Assembly (NCBI GenBank): GCA_001599815.1
Contig: BCIA01000002.1
Location: forward strand, 6,297,626-6,361,625
Origin: Furcasterigmium furcatum
Taxonomy: Eukaryota > Ascomycota > Sordariomycetes > Glomerellales > Plectosphaerellaceae
DNA length: 64,000 nt
Direction of reading: 5' to 3'
Shown: one piece after another, positions 31,935-44,255 of the stretch
Numbering within the stretch: position 1 is the first letter of the stretch
Layout of the letters: every line of letters begins with the position of its first letter
The notes under the pieces: generated by a model
The model's database searches: none
What the model saw: the letters and a program-made list of their open reading frames with translations, nothing else
Told to the model about the DNA's origin: nothing
Made by a program: the position numbers and the translations under genes

Positions 31935-32465
31935 TCAGAATGACTCTCTCAGGCGCAGGTTGTTGCTCCTCCAACCCTTAGCCCTCTCAAACCCGTTCTT
32001 AGACATGTAGAAATCCTCGAATGCTTGTTCGATCTCAGACCTGGTGTTCATGACAAGCGGTCCACCCTGGACGACAGGTTGATCCAGCGTCTGTCCGGCT
32101 ATCAAGAGGAAACGCGCAGGGCTTTCCGCGCCTTCTTCGACCTCGACCTCGAGCTCGACGGCTTCTCCCTCTTGCGCGAAAGCGACCAAGTCGAAGGGTT
32201 CCGCCGGTCGTTGGCCTATGCCCCTGGAGCCGAAGAGGGCGGGTCCTTCGAAGAGATAGGCAAATGTGTTCCATTTCTCGGGCACGGACAGCGCCAGTTT
32301 GCCGCCGGGCTTGATCTGGATGTCGAGGAACCAGACCGGTGTGTAGGAGAGATCCCGTGGCGAATCGACCTCGCCGGCGCGTCCCAAGATAACGTTGTAG
32401 TTCCTGAGCGTACAGTGGTTCCCCTCGAACTACGCGTGCTCAATAACGAGGTTCACTGGATGTCC
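31935..32465 (-). pseudogene. 5'-truncated pirin relic
   Basis: The frame 32429-31935 codes a clear pirin C-terminal cupin: GRAGEVDSP, YTPVWFLDIQIKPGGKLALS, AYLFEGPALFG, and a C-terminal tail with GGPLVMNTRSEIEQAFEDFY. Upstream the same frame continues as pirin-like (VNLVIEHA, then FEGNHCTLRNYNVILG) but is interrupted by an in-frame TAG at 32432-32430 and ends at a TGA just before. The N-terminal cupin, which carries the metal-binding His/Glu residues, is absent, and no ATG lies at a useful place. Full-length pirins are about 290-330 residues. I read this as a truncated, mutated copy; a short expressed C-terminal fragment is less likely. It lies 72 bases downstream of the prolyl-oligopeptidase gene on the same strand. 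Confidence 0.75.
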
Positions 32466-32536
32466 TCACTCAGATTTCGGCGCGTGGGCTGGGCTGGGCG
32501 ACACCGGATATGACTGTGTACTTTGTCGTGCTCACT

Positions 32537-34700
32537 CTACTTCTGAACTTGTAGGGAATCCAGGAAAAACGCAATCCGACAGGCCAAGAGCCGCGCCTTC
32601 TTGAATGGGTCGCTGACCTCGTGACCACCGTCGCTCTCCTCAATCAGGTACGCCTCCGCTCCGGAGTCCTTCAGCCTGGCGAACAGCTTTCGCCCGTGGC
32701 CGGCACCAACACGGTCGTCCTTCGTAGATACGGTCACCAGGAAGGGGGGCAACTTGGCCCCGTTGCCGACGTTGTGGAAGGGCGAATACGACTTAAGAAC
32801 CTCAGCCATAGCAGCGTCCTCGGGGTCACCGTACTCGTTGATCCACGCGGCGCCCATGCCCATCCGAGGGAAGCGCAGCATGTCCGTCAGGGGAACGTCG
32901 CTCACGACAGCACCGAACAGGTCTGGGCGCTGGGTGCCCACGACCGCGCTGAGAAGGCCTCCGTTGGACGAGCCGAAGACGGCAATGCGGCCGGCAGTGG
33001 TCATGCCGTCCTCGATGAGCCTCTCCGCTACGGTGATGAAATCGTCATAGGATTTCTGCCGTTTCTCCCGGCGCGCGGCCTCGTGCCACGCCGGGCCACG
33101 CTCGCCGCCGCCCCGGATGGCGGGGAGGACGAGCGATCCGCCGCTCTCCAGCCACGGCACGAGCGAGATGCCACCCACAAAGCCGCCGAGATACTCCATC
33201 GGGATACTGAAGCCGAACGCGCCGTATCCCGTCATCAGGACTGGCTGCTCGCCCGGCCTGCCCTTGAACACCTTGGGCGAGAGCACCATGTAATCGATCG
33301 TCGTGTTGCCATCTCGGCTCTTGGTCGACTTGGCTTGGACGGTGAAGTCGTCGGCGTTGAATACGGACTCCTGTGTGTATAGCACCGCATGAGAGCCGTC
33401 GTGCTTCTCCAGCCGGACGATGGTCGGAGAAAGCATGCCCGCCTCGTTGACGATGACATCGTCGGAGTATCCATCGCCGGAGACCAGCATGGCCGTGGAC
33501 CCTGCGGCAATTGGGACGATCCGAATCAGGGTCCAGCCTTTGCCGTCGAATTCAAACACCAAACGGCGCTCGAGCCCTCTGCTGGACACGGTCAGGTGCA
33601 GGGTTGACTGTGTAGCTACGAGGCCAGCGATGGAGATGAACGGGGTGTGCTCGTCCCGCTCGGGGACCCAGACGACGGATTTCCTCTGGTCCGAGGGCGC
33701 GGCTGGCGAGGTATCGTAGGCCACGATAGAACCGGCCGGCAGTTCTCGGCCGCCGAATTCCGTCTTCTCGCTGAGTGAGGCCACGATATGAGTTGCCGTG
33801 GTTTTGAAATAGGTGATGGTCTGCTTCCTTGGCAGATCAACCTCCTGGATGGTGCCATCCAAGGACACAATGACAAACGCAAGGGTCTGGAGGTCAAGGG
33901 CCCGGGTGATGACCGCGCGACCTGAGTTTGTCGGTCCCAGCGGCCCGATGATGCTCATGATATCGGTGGTCGGTAGCGTGTAGACAGGTTTGGCCTCCTT
34001 CAGGTCTGTGCCGCGCTTCCAGATGTACGTGGTGGTTGGCCACTTGGATCCTGTCAGGGGGCCGCCGTCGAGGGCATGGCTGATGAGGATGTGGTCGAGA
34101 TCCAGCCAGGCGACCAGTATTCTACCCACGCCTGTTCGAAAGCCGTCTGGGACGAACCGGCGCTCCTTGACGTCGAACTCCCGAAGCTCGCAGACATCAG
34201 ATCCTCCGTCCGAAAGGAAGATGAGGATGCGGGAGGCGTCTTTACCCCAGACCCTGCTGCCTATGGGCCCCCCCGGCAGTTCATACTTCTTGTTCTCAAC
34301 CCTGTTGAGCTCGTCGGCGTCGAGGATCGTCTCCCAGTCTCCCGGCGAACCGTCTTGGTTCTTCTCGGCGATCTGGAGAAGGCCGTGCTTGTTGGCCTCT
34401 GATTTCAGGAGACGAAAGAGCCTGCCGCCGAGAGAGAAACCGGGGATCCTGACATCGGTCGCACCCAATTTCTTCAGCTGCTGCTCAATGTCCTTGGCCC
34501 GTGGCAGAGCCCCCAGCCTGGCCCTGGCGATGCCGCTCTCCCTGGCGACCCATTCCAGGCACTCGGGCGCCTCCTGGGCCTCGAGCCACTCGTATGCTTC
34601 GTCCGGCTTCACAGGCCTGTTTGATATTTCGGTAAGTCTCGAGCTGACCTGATCGCCTCCGACAAACTTACCATGCCGAGCGCACCCCGCATTCTCCCAT
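32537..34700 (-). CDS. Prolyl oligopeptidase family serine peptidase (S9)
   Basis: Two exons (34700-34672, 34616-32537) give 702 residues. A 29-nt first exon codes MGECGVRSA and part of Trp; the 55-nt intron has a GTAAGT donor and an AACAG acceptor. A second copy of this exon near 45.65 kb with the same length and near-identical peptide supports the start. No signal peptide, so probably cytosolic. An N-terminal helix block (AYEWLEAQEAPECLEWV) precedes the seven-blade propeller (about 80-420) and an alpha/beta hydrolase domain. Catalytic residues are in GSSNGGLL (Ser about 558), STKDDRVG (Asp about 643) and DGGHEVSD (His about 675). It is of normal S9A length and cleaves short peptides after proline in its family; the natural substrate is unknown. 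Confidence 0.92.
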
Positions 34701-35351
34701 GGTCGATACCCCAGCTCAGCGAGTCCGAGAGAGGTTCCAGTGCAGCTGGTAGATAAAGTTGCGGAAAATATCACGGCCAAAGACTTCCAAATATGACGCT
34801 TTTCTCTTCAGACTTGCCGTGGCGTGGTGCTCCTGGCAGTGACCAGAAGACTCGAATTCTGGCGGTTTGCCGAGAAGCATGGCATGTTCCCCGCCTCAGA
34901 TCTGACATCCCTGGACTGCCTGTAGATGATCTGCACTCGATAGGTTCTGGAGCCTCGCTGCTTTTAGCCTGAGCCGATCCTGAGCGAGCACAGGCGGAGA
35001 ATTGCATCCATGTATCCAAGAAGAACCCTCCAAAGATCCTCGAAAGCCCCTCTGCCGGTGCCCACGCAACTACTACCTCATACGCTGTCCCGGGAATCTT
35101 GCGCCCTGACAGGCGGTCATGACAAAAGGCCTGACACCCTCTTTTCGCGTCAAACGACGACCATTCTGATCCTGATGCCTGTGTCGCCTGCCTTTGATGT
35201 CGTGCGTACTGGTGGTGACATCTTCTCTACTGGCAATGTTGATCTCGATGGCATTTTCCTATATTCATTGGGGCCGTGGTGTGCCCAGATTACTGGAGTA
35301 GTCCTGACCTAGGAGGAGCTTTGATATCAAATGATATCTATCTCCAAGACC
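34701..35351. other. Promoter region of the S9 gene
   Basis: Holds the S9 promoter and the 3' region of the TPR gene. The stretch 34886-34910 (GTTCCCCGCCTCAGATCT) recurs near 45.88 kb at a similar distance from the duplicated first exon. No gene seen. Confidence 0.5.
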
Positions 35352-38300
35352 CTAGACATCAATGACTGAGTCCGTCTTCGAATCCCTGGTCTTCGGGACC
35401 ACACCTGGGCCGGGCTTCTTCTTCCCACGCCGCCACCTGCTCTCAGTGGTCTTACTAATATAGCGCTTGTGTTGTCTTTCTTCCTCTATAAATCCATCGT
35501 ATTCGTCCTGGCCTTGAGCGGCTTCATCGGAGTAATTGATTTGGGGCTTACCGGGTGTCTCTTCCTCTGTGAATCCATCGACTTCGCGCTGAAGCTCAGT
35601 TGCTTCATTGGTGTATGCGGGCAGGCTCTTAAGAAGGCTGAGGAGATTCTCCATCAGGCGCTGTCGTTGACGATGGCACTGTTGTTTCAACATCCGACTC
35701 TCAAGCCGCTTTTGCAATTCTTCGATGGTGTTCAGCGTGTCTTCTCTTCTTCCTTGATCGATGGTCACCTCAGTTGCCAGCAGGCACAGCAGAGTCTGCA
35801 ATGTATCTGGATGGCTCCAGCCAGGGCTAATGTCCTGCGCCCGCAGGACCGTTCTCAGACTCTTGTGGATCTCCGGTAGAGAATCGGCGGTGTATTGTCC
35901 GATTAAGCCCTGGGTTGCGTGAAAGTCTCTGCGTGCGGCCATGAAACATGGATGGTTCTGCGGTAACAATTCGGCAGAAGCATGATATGGTCCAGTTTCT
36001 GCTGCGGCATCGCTACAATCTTCGGACATGTCTCGTTCGCCTGAGGCCAGTTCCTTGAGTACTGTGGTCAGCTCCAACAATGACGCCAACAAGAAATGAA
36101 AATCTTACCGGTTCCGGAACGACGCTCACAAACTCTTGGATCGCTCTTTTGGCGTCCTGACTTCTTGTTTCATCATTCCTCGTCAACATAGCTTTGGCCG
36201 AGTACACCTGGCCAAGGGTCAAAGACACCATGAGCCGCGTCTCAAAAGCCCGAGGTAAACCAGGTGCCCCGGGACATTTCTCCGCCAATTCCAGAATTCG
36301 GACAGCCAAATCCTCATGAGACGGCCTACTGACTTCCACCCATCCGCGGATGAAGAGGGAAAGCATGGTGTCTGGGTGCAACCAGGTTTTCTCGTGAAGA
36401 TGGTTGCATGTGACAGCATCGAGTTTGAGGAGTTTGTTCCAGTTGATGGACTTCGCGTCGTCGGGCCCTCCGACACAGGTACCCAAAGCCGGCAGGGGCT
36501 GCCACCGCAGTGATGTCAAAATGTCTTCCTCGGCTTCTGCGGTGTTGCCCAGCAAGCAGTTGGCGAGGGCACGTTGTGAATAGTAGCGCAATGTGGAAGG
36601 ATTCGGACTCGTGCCCCGATCGAATGGCCACAGCTGCTTGGAGTCACCCACGAGCTCGTCGAGGACATCCTTTGCATCGCGATAGTGGCCCAGTCGCAAG
36701 TGAATCCCGGCCCGCTGACTCTTATACTTGAGCACGTTAGGGTGCACAGTGCTGTGCTTGGACACAAGCTCCTGGCTCGACGTCGCCTGTTTGCATAGCT
36801 CCAAAGACATGCTCAAGGCCTCCGCATATCTCCCCTGTAGCGTGGCGGCCTGGATGCGAATCCACTCGGCGTCCATCTTGAATGGATGATTAGCTCCCAG
36901 ATAAATTGATGCCAACTCGGAGACGTGACTGCAAAGTCGCCTGGCTTCCGTGAAATAATGCATGAGGGAGAGAGTGTGGGCGCGGACTATCCCAATCTCG
37001 AGCGCCAGAACGTGTGACTCTGCGAGTCCGTTGCACGCGTCAGTCCAAGCCTGCTTGATAGTCGTCTCTGCTTCAGAATAGTTCCCCTGAATAAGCAAGA
37101 TCTTCGCGCGCGTCACTTGAATGGCAAGCTTGTGTCCAAAGGCCTCTTGAGCAACATCTTGCGCAGGGGCTGCGGTTGCCCTCAACCTCTCCTCCAGGCG
37201 GGAACACAGATTGCTGGCGTCATCCAGCACCGCGAAGCAGTTCTGAGGAGAGGCGCCCTGATGTGCCTTGGCCAAAGCCCAGAGACAAGTAATTCCGACG
37301 CCACGGGAAACTTCGAATACCGGGCAACTTCCCAGCTTCGTGTTTGATTGTTCCACTGACGGGTGAGAAGAACCCGCTGACCAAGTCCACAGACTAGATG
37401 GTTCCATGACTCTTTTCAAGTCTTCGCAGGCTGCATGATACCAGCCAAGTCGTGTTCGTACTGTCGCGCGACGAAACATGGCTTCTCCCCAGACGTCCGC
37501 GTACTGTTCGTCGAGGGAGCCACGATCGCCCATTCTTTTGATGATAGAGTCGAGGTCCTCCGCTGCACCCCAGTGGTGACCTTTATGAAGAAGAATGACC
37601 GCAAGTGACGTTTCTGCCGCCAGACGAGCAAGTTCGGGTATTCCATTTGATTTTAAGAGATCCTTGAAGCACGTCTCGGCATCCCTCAGTTCCCCTCTGT
37701 CGTAGTACATCATGGCTCTCTTCTCCATGACCGCAAGAGCCGCAGAAGACGCCGCAGAAGACGCTGCAAGTACTGAGACGTCTGTGGTCTTGACCATTGG
37801 AGGATGAGAAATTGGCCGAGACTGGGGATCAGCTGGGTTGCCCACAGTTGGAAGACCAGCAGATGATGCGGAGCGACTTTTGTCAATGGGCCAGCTCCGG
37901 ACCATGACCGGCCCGGGGCTACCCATGCCTTGATAACCTACACCGCTAGGTTTCCGAATTTGAAAGACCATTCTCCGTCTGAAATCCGAGTATGGTTCAA
38001 CTTCGCATTTGGTCGCAGGTGGCGGCATCTTGGTGCTGTGGTTCCGGGTTCCGGGTTGATCTGCTGTATTTGCTGGGATACTTTGACTCGGTCTGTCTTT
38101 GTCTTCTATCGAGCTGGCACAGAGGGTGAAGATGTCCTGAGACAGCAGTTCGAGGCTCACTTCGGTGTCCAGACGCAACACCCAAGTTGATGGCATCGGC
38201 TCGCCAGAACGCTCCAAGTCGGGGAACTTGACACTCGCCGGCGCGACGCCCGAGCTAGAAGATAACAGTATTGCCATCCCAAAGATTTCTTTCCTGATGT

Positions 38301-38802
38301 TCTCCGAGCCGTCTTCTGCCCCCCGGAGGATGTCCCAGAAAAAGGAGAGGCTTTCTGCCGGGATCACAACGAAAAACTGATCCCCAGACTTGGTGAATGT
38401 GCGTGAGATCTCTCTTGGTCCCCATACCCGCCGAAGTGAGGTCTTGGTATTCCGCTTGGGCGCCTCTTTTTCCAGGAGCCTGCGTAGTTGTAGAGATCGA
38501 AGTTGGAGAGTCTTTCCTTCGCTACAGATATCCTCGCCGAGGGGGTCCTGCGTGTGATCTAGGCCCGAGTCCCTGGGGCAGCCATCTACGATGACCAAAC
38601 GGACTCTGGAGGCGACCTTGTTGACTCTTGTCGAAGTAGGAGCGTTCGTGGGGATTGGACTGGGCTCGTCTGGGGGTCTTCGCGGAGACTGCGGTTCGGA
38701 AGTTGCGTGGCTTTTCGACGGCGATGCCTTGTGAAGAACTCGTCGTTTGAAGCGTCCCACCCGCGCCGCCAAAACGCGCAGGCTGTAGCCGGTGCTCGTC
38801 AT
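35352..38802 (-). CDS. Large TPR-repeat protein
   Basis: Two exons (38802-36109, 36053-35352) give 1131 residues. The 55-nt intron (GTAAGA, branch CTGAC, CTCAAG acceptor) joins VVSVVPEP to ELASGERDMSEDC; a 37-nt alternative acceptor would also keep frame. Residues 1-90 are basic and disordered. A middle region of about 100-300 has no recognised fold. From about 350 TPR-like helical pairs follow (KRAMMYYDRGELRDAETCFK, AMFRRATVRTRLGWYHAACE, KILLIQGNYSEAETTIKQ, YYSQRALANCLLGNTAEAEE). The C-terminal 200 residues are helical, with a coiled-coil-like part (IEELQKRLESRMLKQQ) and a Lys-rich end. No NACHT, NB-ARC or HET domain is present. The TPR array suggests protein binding; it resembles repeat regions of fungal NLR-type proteins without their switch domain. 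Confidence 0.82.
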
Positions 38803-39576
38803 TCTCGGTGCTCGTCGTCAGCAAAACCTGGCCTTCGAAGGAGGAGGGAGAGCAGGCCAACGGATGGCGAGGGGGATGGCTGATCCCTAGAAAAGCCGCG
38901 AGCCGTGCGTTGTGTAACCCCAGATCTCACATCAGGCTGGAGGTACTGGTACTTGACATGCCCCGCCACCGCCACGAAATATGTGAGGCGGATATGATTG
39001 GACACTGAAAGTCTCGCATCTCGTAGGAACGTCCGAATGTCTCACTCATATACTCACATGTATCTCGCCAGTCGCCATGGTAAGGCCAGGCCCTGCTTTG
39101 TGTTAAGTAAGAAAAGTCGACCTCACGGGTATCAGCGATGCTTTGCCTTTGAGGTCAGCTTTACTTAGATATATGCGAACAGCATCAACGGGTTCTGGCC
39201 CGTCCATCTTTCGACACCAATCCAACCCTGAAACGCAGCAACTCCAGCAGGCTGCTACGTCGCAAGTTGAATGTGTGTGAGCGGCATGCCTGAGGGATCA
39301 GGCTGGCGGCAACGGCTCGGCTCGTGCAGCGCATACCCTGCAGCCCATGGTGAATATGGAAAATATTGGCTTGGCTTCGAGCACCATGTCTGTCTCTTCC
39401 ACTCTAATATGAAGGCCAACGGCAGATCTCGCAGCCACCACCTCCACTTTGATCTCAACCAACTTTGCCCGGGGCTTTCTCCTTCCTCGAGCGTTTTGCC
39501 TAGCCACTGCCGCCTGTGGTTCCATGTCATGTTTTACCGGCCTTGAGCCCCGACGACGTATTCTGAAGTTGGCGAA
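38803..39576. other. Divergent promoter region
   Basis: Between the TPR gene (-) and the second HET gene (+). No supported gene; short frames at 39255-39546 are open on both strands and mirror each other. Confidence 0.45.
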
Positions 39577-42534
39577 ATGCAGCACCTGGGAGTTCGATTG
39601 CCTGGCACAAACGTAAAGCAGCCTCCGAACGTGGGTTATTTTGGGAGCAGCAACGCCTATCAAACCCAAAAGGAGTACTTCACGTACCAAAATTTCGTTC
39701 AGTCCCCTGATTCTCACGGTTACCACCTCGCAAACGACTACGAACTACGTCTGTCCAACCCTGCGTCGGACACAAATCCGGACCCGACCAGAGACTTCTG
39801 CATTTGTGATCGCGACTGCGATGCCGAGCACGAAGCCTCGCGTTTTCACCAATGCTGGCTGTTCTTCCAACTCATTTGGTACTTCCTCGGATGTGCCAAG
39901 GGCAGTACACCTTTGCATTACGGCCTCGCTCTCACTCGAGATGGCCTCTTATCAACACAGGATCTGCCCAAGCAGCTGGATAAATGGGTCCAGAGGATCG
40001 GGAAGAATTACGAAACCGAACCGGAGAGCGTCCGGCAGCAACTGGTGGAGCTGGCGTACATTCTACAGCTTGCCAAACGCGTCGTCGCCAGGAACTTCGC
40101 TGAGAAACCCGGCGCACTGCCCTACAACTCCAAGCCAACGGGGCCCCAGCGGGACCAGCTGGAAGAGAATGAAGCGCAAGGCTTGTGTTTGATGATACTT
40201 GGGGAAACCTTATGGGCAACTCTTCAGCAGGTGCTCAGGGTGCATCACATCGAGCATCTCGACTGGGTGAACGACGACAATGCAGGTTGGGGTCCCTCGC
40301 CATGGACATCGAGAGAAATGGCGACGACGACAGACAACTGGTGTCCAAGGGCCCAGCGCATCATCAGAGGGCAGTTTGGGGGCAATGCGACTTTGCTATG
40401 TGCCTCCGTCTGCGTCAACGGTGGTGGGAATAGGATTCCTGGGTACATCAAGCATGCGGCTGGCAAAGGGCCAAAATGCTGCAGCTGGACGAGTTGTCAC
40501 TTCATCGAGGCGCAAGAACCGCCTGACGTCGAAAGGAAAAGCGCCTACTATGACCCTACACACGCAAAATCATGCCTAGGCGGCGATTCTTGCGGTGTCG
40601 TGGGTCCTATCGAGAAAGACATACTGGAGATCCTCGCACCTACAGAGATAGGAGCTGCGCCGTCTTTTCCTCTGATATGCATCACGGAGACTTTGGAATT
40701 GACAGTCAAGCCTTGGAGCGAAAATCTGAAGTACATCGCGGTTTCCCATGTTTGGTCCCAGGGCTTGGGCAATCGGGACCGCATGGGGTTGAACAGGTGC
40801 CACCTGAGAGAGATCTTCAGGTACTTCAGAAGGAAATATGACCAGGGCCTCCCTGGGAGCTGTGGGAAGGAGTCACAGTCGTACCTCTTCTGGCTCGATA
40901 CCCTTGCCATCCCGAGGGCCCGATCAACCTCGGCCGATCCCATTCAACAAGCGCGACACAATCTTGCAAGGGAAATGGCGCTGAACCTGATCCACAAGGT
41001 TTACGACAAGGCCTTCCACTGCATCATCATCGATCGCGGAATCACAGCCCTCCCTGGCGCAAACACGAACCAAGTTATCGCCATGCGATTGATCTCATGC
41101 GCGTGGATGTCGAGACTCTGGACACTTCAAGAGGCCTATGTCAGCAAAGGGGAACTCTCTGTCGCCCTCAATCTTAACAACTGGACCAGTCTGGTGCCCC
41201 TTCAGGACCTGTGGAAGAAGTTAGACGAAGGCGAAGGGGGGGACTTTTTTCAGCACCTGCTGGCTGAGATGCTTGAACAATCCATTTCTCGGAGTCTCAT
41301 GCTCGGTATTCCAGATGGATCGATCCGCATCTCTCACGCTTGGAGGGCTGCTCGATACAGAGTGAGCAGAAACTGAATTGCACTACCCACAACGCAGTTG
41401 CTAAGAACATCCTAGGACTTGAAAATGGTAGAGCAGGAGACACAGGCGTTGGCCAGCATTGTCAATGTCTCGCTCACCAATGCCCAACTTCCCGGCCTTC
41501 AGAGTCAACAGGTCGAACTCATGGAGCAGTTTTGGGAAGACATACGAAGGCACAACCTCGTCAACGCCGGGAGCCCAAATGAAATGGTCCCGATTCCCGC
41601 AGGATTGATTTTTGTTCCAGGAAAGAGACTCCCCTCTGTCGGCTTCGGATGGGCGCCTCTCACATGGATGTCTTTCCAGGATGAGCCATATCCATTTCCC
41701 TTGGACTTCCACAGCCCAACACGGCTTTTGGTTGGCAAGGGCCTACTGCTCCGATTTCCGGGTTTTCGCCTTGACACAACCAGGTCCAAGGTTGAATCAA
41801 TCATCGGCAAGCCCAGCTTTACCTTCTCTGTCGGAAAAGACCTGAACGAGTGGTACAGAGTAGAGCCAGCAACAGAGACCGACCAGCAGGACGACTCCCG
41901 AGGTGACAACTATCCTAGCCAGGTGAAGCAGTACTTACTCGGTCGGTTGCATCCGGATCGACTCCCAGTTTTCCACCCCAAGATCGGCCTGATTCTGTCC
42001 AGGAATCGACCGGGGGAGGCTCCAGCGGAAATTGGGCTGCTTGTGGAGATATACGACGATTCCAGCATAAAACATGAGCCCGAAACCGAAGAAGAGACGA
42101 GAACTCCCGCGCTGGGATGCAAAATCATCCACCGAGTGGAGGTAACCCGAAGCTCGATGGCAATCGCGGGGGGAGAGCACCTCATCATGAGTCGCTTCAT
42201 GTCAACATTCAAGGATGGCGTGCTGGGTCACAGCTACCCGGAGTCGCAAGTGTGGTGTTTGGATGGATATTCTGAGTTCGAAAGGACTGGTGGCGTAGGC
42301 CCCAGCCCATCACCCAGAAAGAACCCGAAAGACGTGCCGGCAAACGCACCAAGCGACATATACAAGAACTTGGGTTCGCCAAATATCACTCTTCGGAACC
42401 CACAATCTTCGAGCCCAGAGGTGCCGTCAACTGCAACGGCGCCTCCAAAAGGCGCAGTGCAGCGTGTGCCTCGGAGACGACAAGACACGAAACCACCAAG
42501 ACCGAATTTCTTCCGGTCTGTCTTTCGGCGCTGA
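39577..42534 (+). CDS. HET-domain protein, large form
   Basis: Two exons (39577-41361, 41416-42534) give 967 residues. The 54-nt intron (GTGAGC, branch TGCTAAG, CCTAG) joins AWRAARYR to DLKMVEQETQALASI and removes in-frame stops. The HET blocks are LKYIAVSHVWSQGLGN (about 384), FWLDTLAIPR (about 437) and MSRLWTLQEAYVSKG (about 512). An N-terminal Cys/His-rich segment (DFCICDRDCDAEHEASRFHQC) could bind metal. The C-terminal 100 residues are Pro/Ser-rich and basic. It has a different architecture from the HET gene at 7.4 kb and no ankyrin, WD or NACHT domain. The expected role is heterokaryon incompatibility or related signalling. Confidence 0.88.
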
Positions 42535-42718
42535 GAAGCTCGTCGGCAGAAGTATGCATAGGTAGCTGCTTTGCCTGTATCCATAATAGTTTGTTTGTTT
42601 CTTGTTTCCATTCACCTCGAGGCAGTCACTCGGTCATCTACGTTCGACGGAACAATGGTTCATATGTATAAATATTTTATTCAGCAAAAGCACCAATAAT
42701 GGCAGTGTCGTTTTATTA

Positions 42719-44255
42719 TTACAATGCCCAACTAGGTGACCTAGAGAAGGAGACGTCTACGTTCTGCGTGAACCCTACCGATGCTGCAATTTGCTCAGCA
42801 TCTTCTGCAAAAGGGTTGGCATTTCGTCCACCCTGATCTGGTAGTTCCCAGTCCAAAGTCCTGGTCTTTTTTGGGCATGCAGGCCGCCCCTTTCTCTCTC
42901 GCTCCGCGTTGTATCGCTCTGGGCGTCCATCCCACCATTCTTCCTCGTCGGGCCTCAAGGGCCCCGGAAAGTACTCGTTCCGCAATGCTGTGCCCCCGCC
43001 GTATAGCATATGAAAATCCATGATCGCATCCATCACACTCTGGCCCCTGATCTGCTGAACGCGACAGAGTGGCAGATTCTTCATTTCTGGTGATATCTCC
43101 TTGGCAGCCAACCATGCGTTCTGAAACATGCCTAAAGCACCAACGCATATGAAACACCACCCTTCAGGGAACCTATCGGCCGTAAGGTTAACATTTTCCT
43201 TGGTTAGAAGTATCATGGAGTCTGACGAGCAAATACATGCCGTAAAGCTCCCCGAACAAGCAGAATAAGGGGCAATGAACTCGGAGATTAACTTACTCAG
43301 TCTCGGCTGAAACGTTGACGAGGACGAGAAGCCACAGGATTGAGAGACAGAAGAAGGAGACTTGTGTGATCACAAAACCTAATGGGAACCCTCGAAAAGG
43401 AAAAGTCGAGAATAGTTTTGCTTTCCGTCTTGCTGGTTCTTTTGTCCCCACTCGTGGTTTTTCAGAAGCCCCAGGGTCTTGTCGAGGGTCTGACAACCAT
43501 GTAAACTTCTCCCAAGGTCGGCTGTTGCGCGGTGTTTGCGTTGACGCGAGTGACTCGAGATCCAGGGCTTTGCCATACCCCACGATGACCATGACTTCTC
43601 GTGAGCCGTTGCCAGCCGTCAAGGCAAAGAACTGATCTGACCTTTGCTTGACAGGCAGCTTCTCAGCTACCCACTGGGGGAGCAGACCAGTCCACTGGAC
43701 CAGAAGTGTTCCAGCCAGGGTAATGAGGAGTACATTCCATGACCCGTTGAGGAAGTATGGCACGATCGCGATGCCGATCTGCGCGATCGTGACGAGGAGG
43801 GCAACGAAGTGCATGGTGCCCATGGAAAGCTGCGCCGGCCCATTGCTGTTGGTCAAAGCCTCGAAAATAGATATGCGGAGAGAGTAGTCGTTGCGGGTCT
43901 CTCCGGAATCCTCGTGGCCCGCTCTCAAGTCACGTCGAATCTCTACAGCCTCCATATCTCTGAGAAGACGACTGAGGACAAAGTTGTTACTGTTCCGCGC
44001 ATAGCCGCTCTTCAGGTTGATGACTTTGCAGGGGTAGTCCGGGGGAGATAGAAGGCGGCCTTCGCCCATGATGCACATGAGGCCGATGAATGCGTATGCG
44101 ACGCAGCCGAAAGAAAAGCAGACGGGGGTAAAGATGGTGCCCGCGCCTTGAGAATATGCCATCCTCACGACATCGCCGCCGATAATGAGTAGGATCGAGG
44201 ATACCTCAGCGGGGTTCCTCCACTGGGCTCGTAAAACAGAGGAAGTTGCCCACAT
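42719..44255 (-). CDS. Fungal multi-pass membrane protein
   Basis: Two exons (44255-43297, 43172-42719) give 470 residues. The 124-nt intron joins LLVLVNVSAET to EFPEGWCFICVGALGM. About six hydrophobic segments are visible: WRNPAEVSSILLIIGGDVVR, FTPVCFSFGCVAYAFIGLMC, MHFVALLVTIAQIGIAIVPY, WNVLLITLAGTLLVQW, FVITQVSFFCLSILWLLVLV and WCFICVGALGMFQNAWLAA. The C-terminal 130 residues are hydrophilic, with YFPGPLRPDEEEWW typical of a fungal family that is widespread but unnamed to my knowledge. A loop has KRSDQFFALTAGNGSREVMV-type sequence. Function unknown. It lies tail-to-tail with the HET gene, 184 bases apart. Confidence 0.78.
43173..43296 (-). repeat. 124-nt intron related to the intron at 11302-11426
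   Basis: Read on the minus strand it starts GTAAGTTAATCTCCGAGTTC and ends CTTACGGCCGATAG. It shares CCGAGTTCATTGCCCC exactly, TATTCT, GCTC.TCAGAC, AAGGAAA/GAGGAAA and TTAACCTT/CTAACTCC in the same order and spacing with the permease intron. The host genes are unrelated. Confidence 0.75.

Noticed and set aside
36054..36108. Split of the TPR gene into two genes
   Set aside because: The two frames join through a 55-nt intron with a good donor and branch site, and no start context favours a separate second gene.
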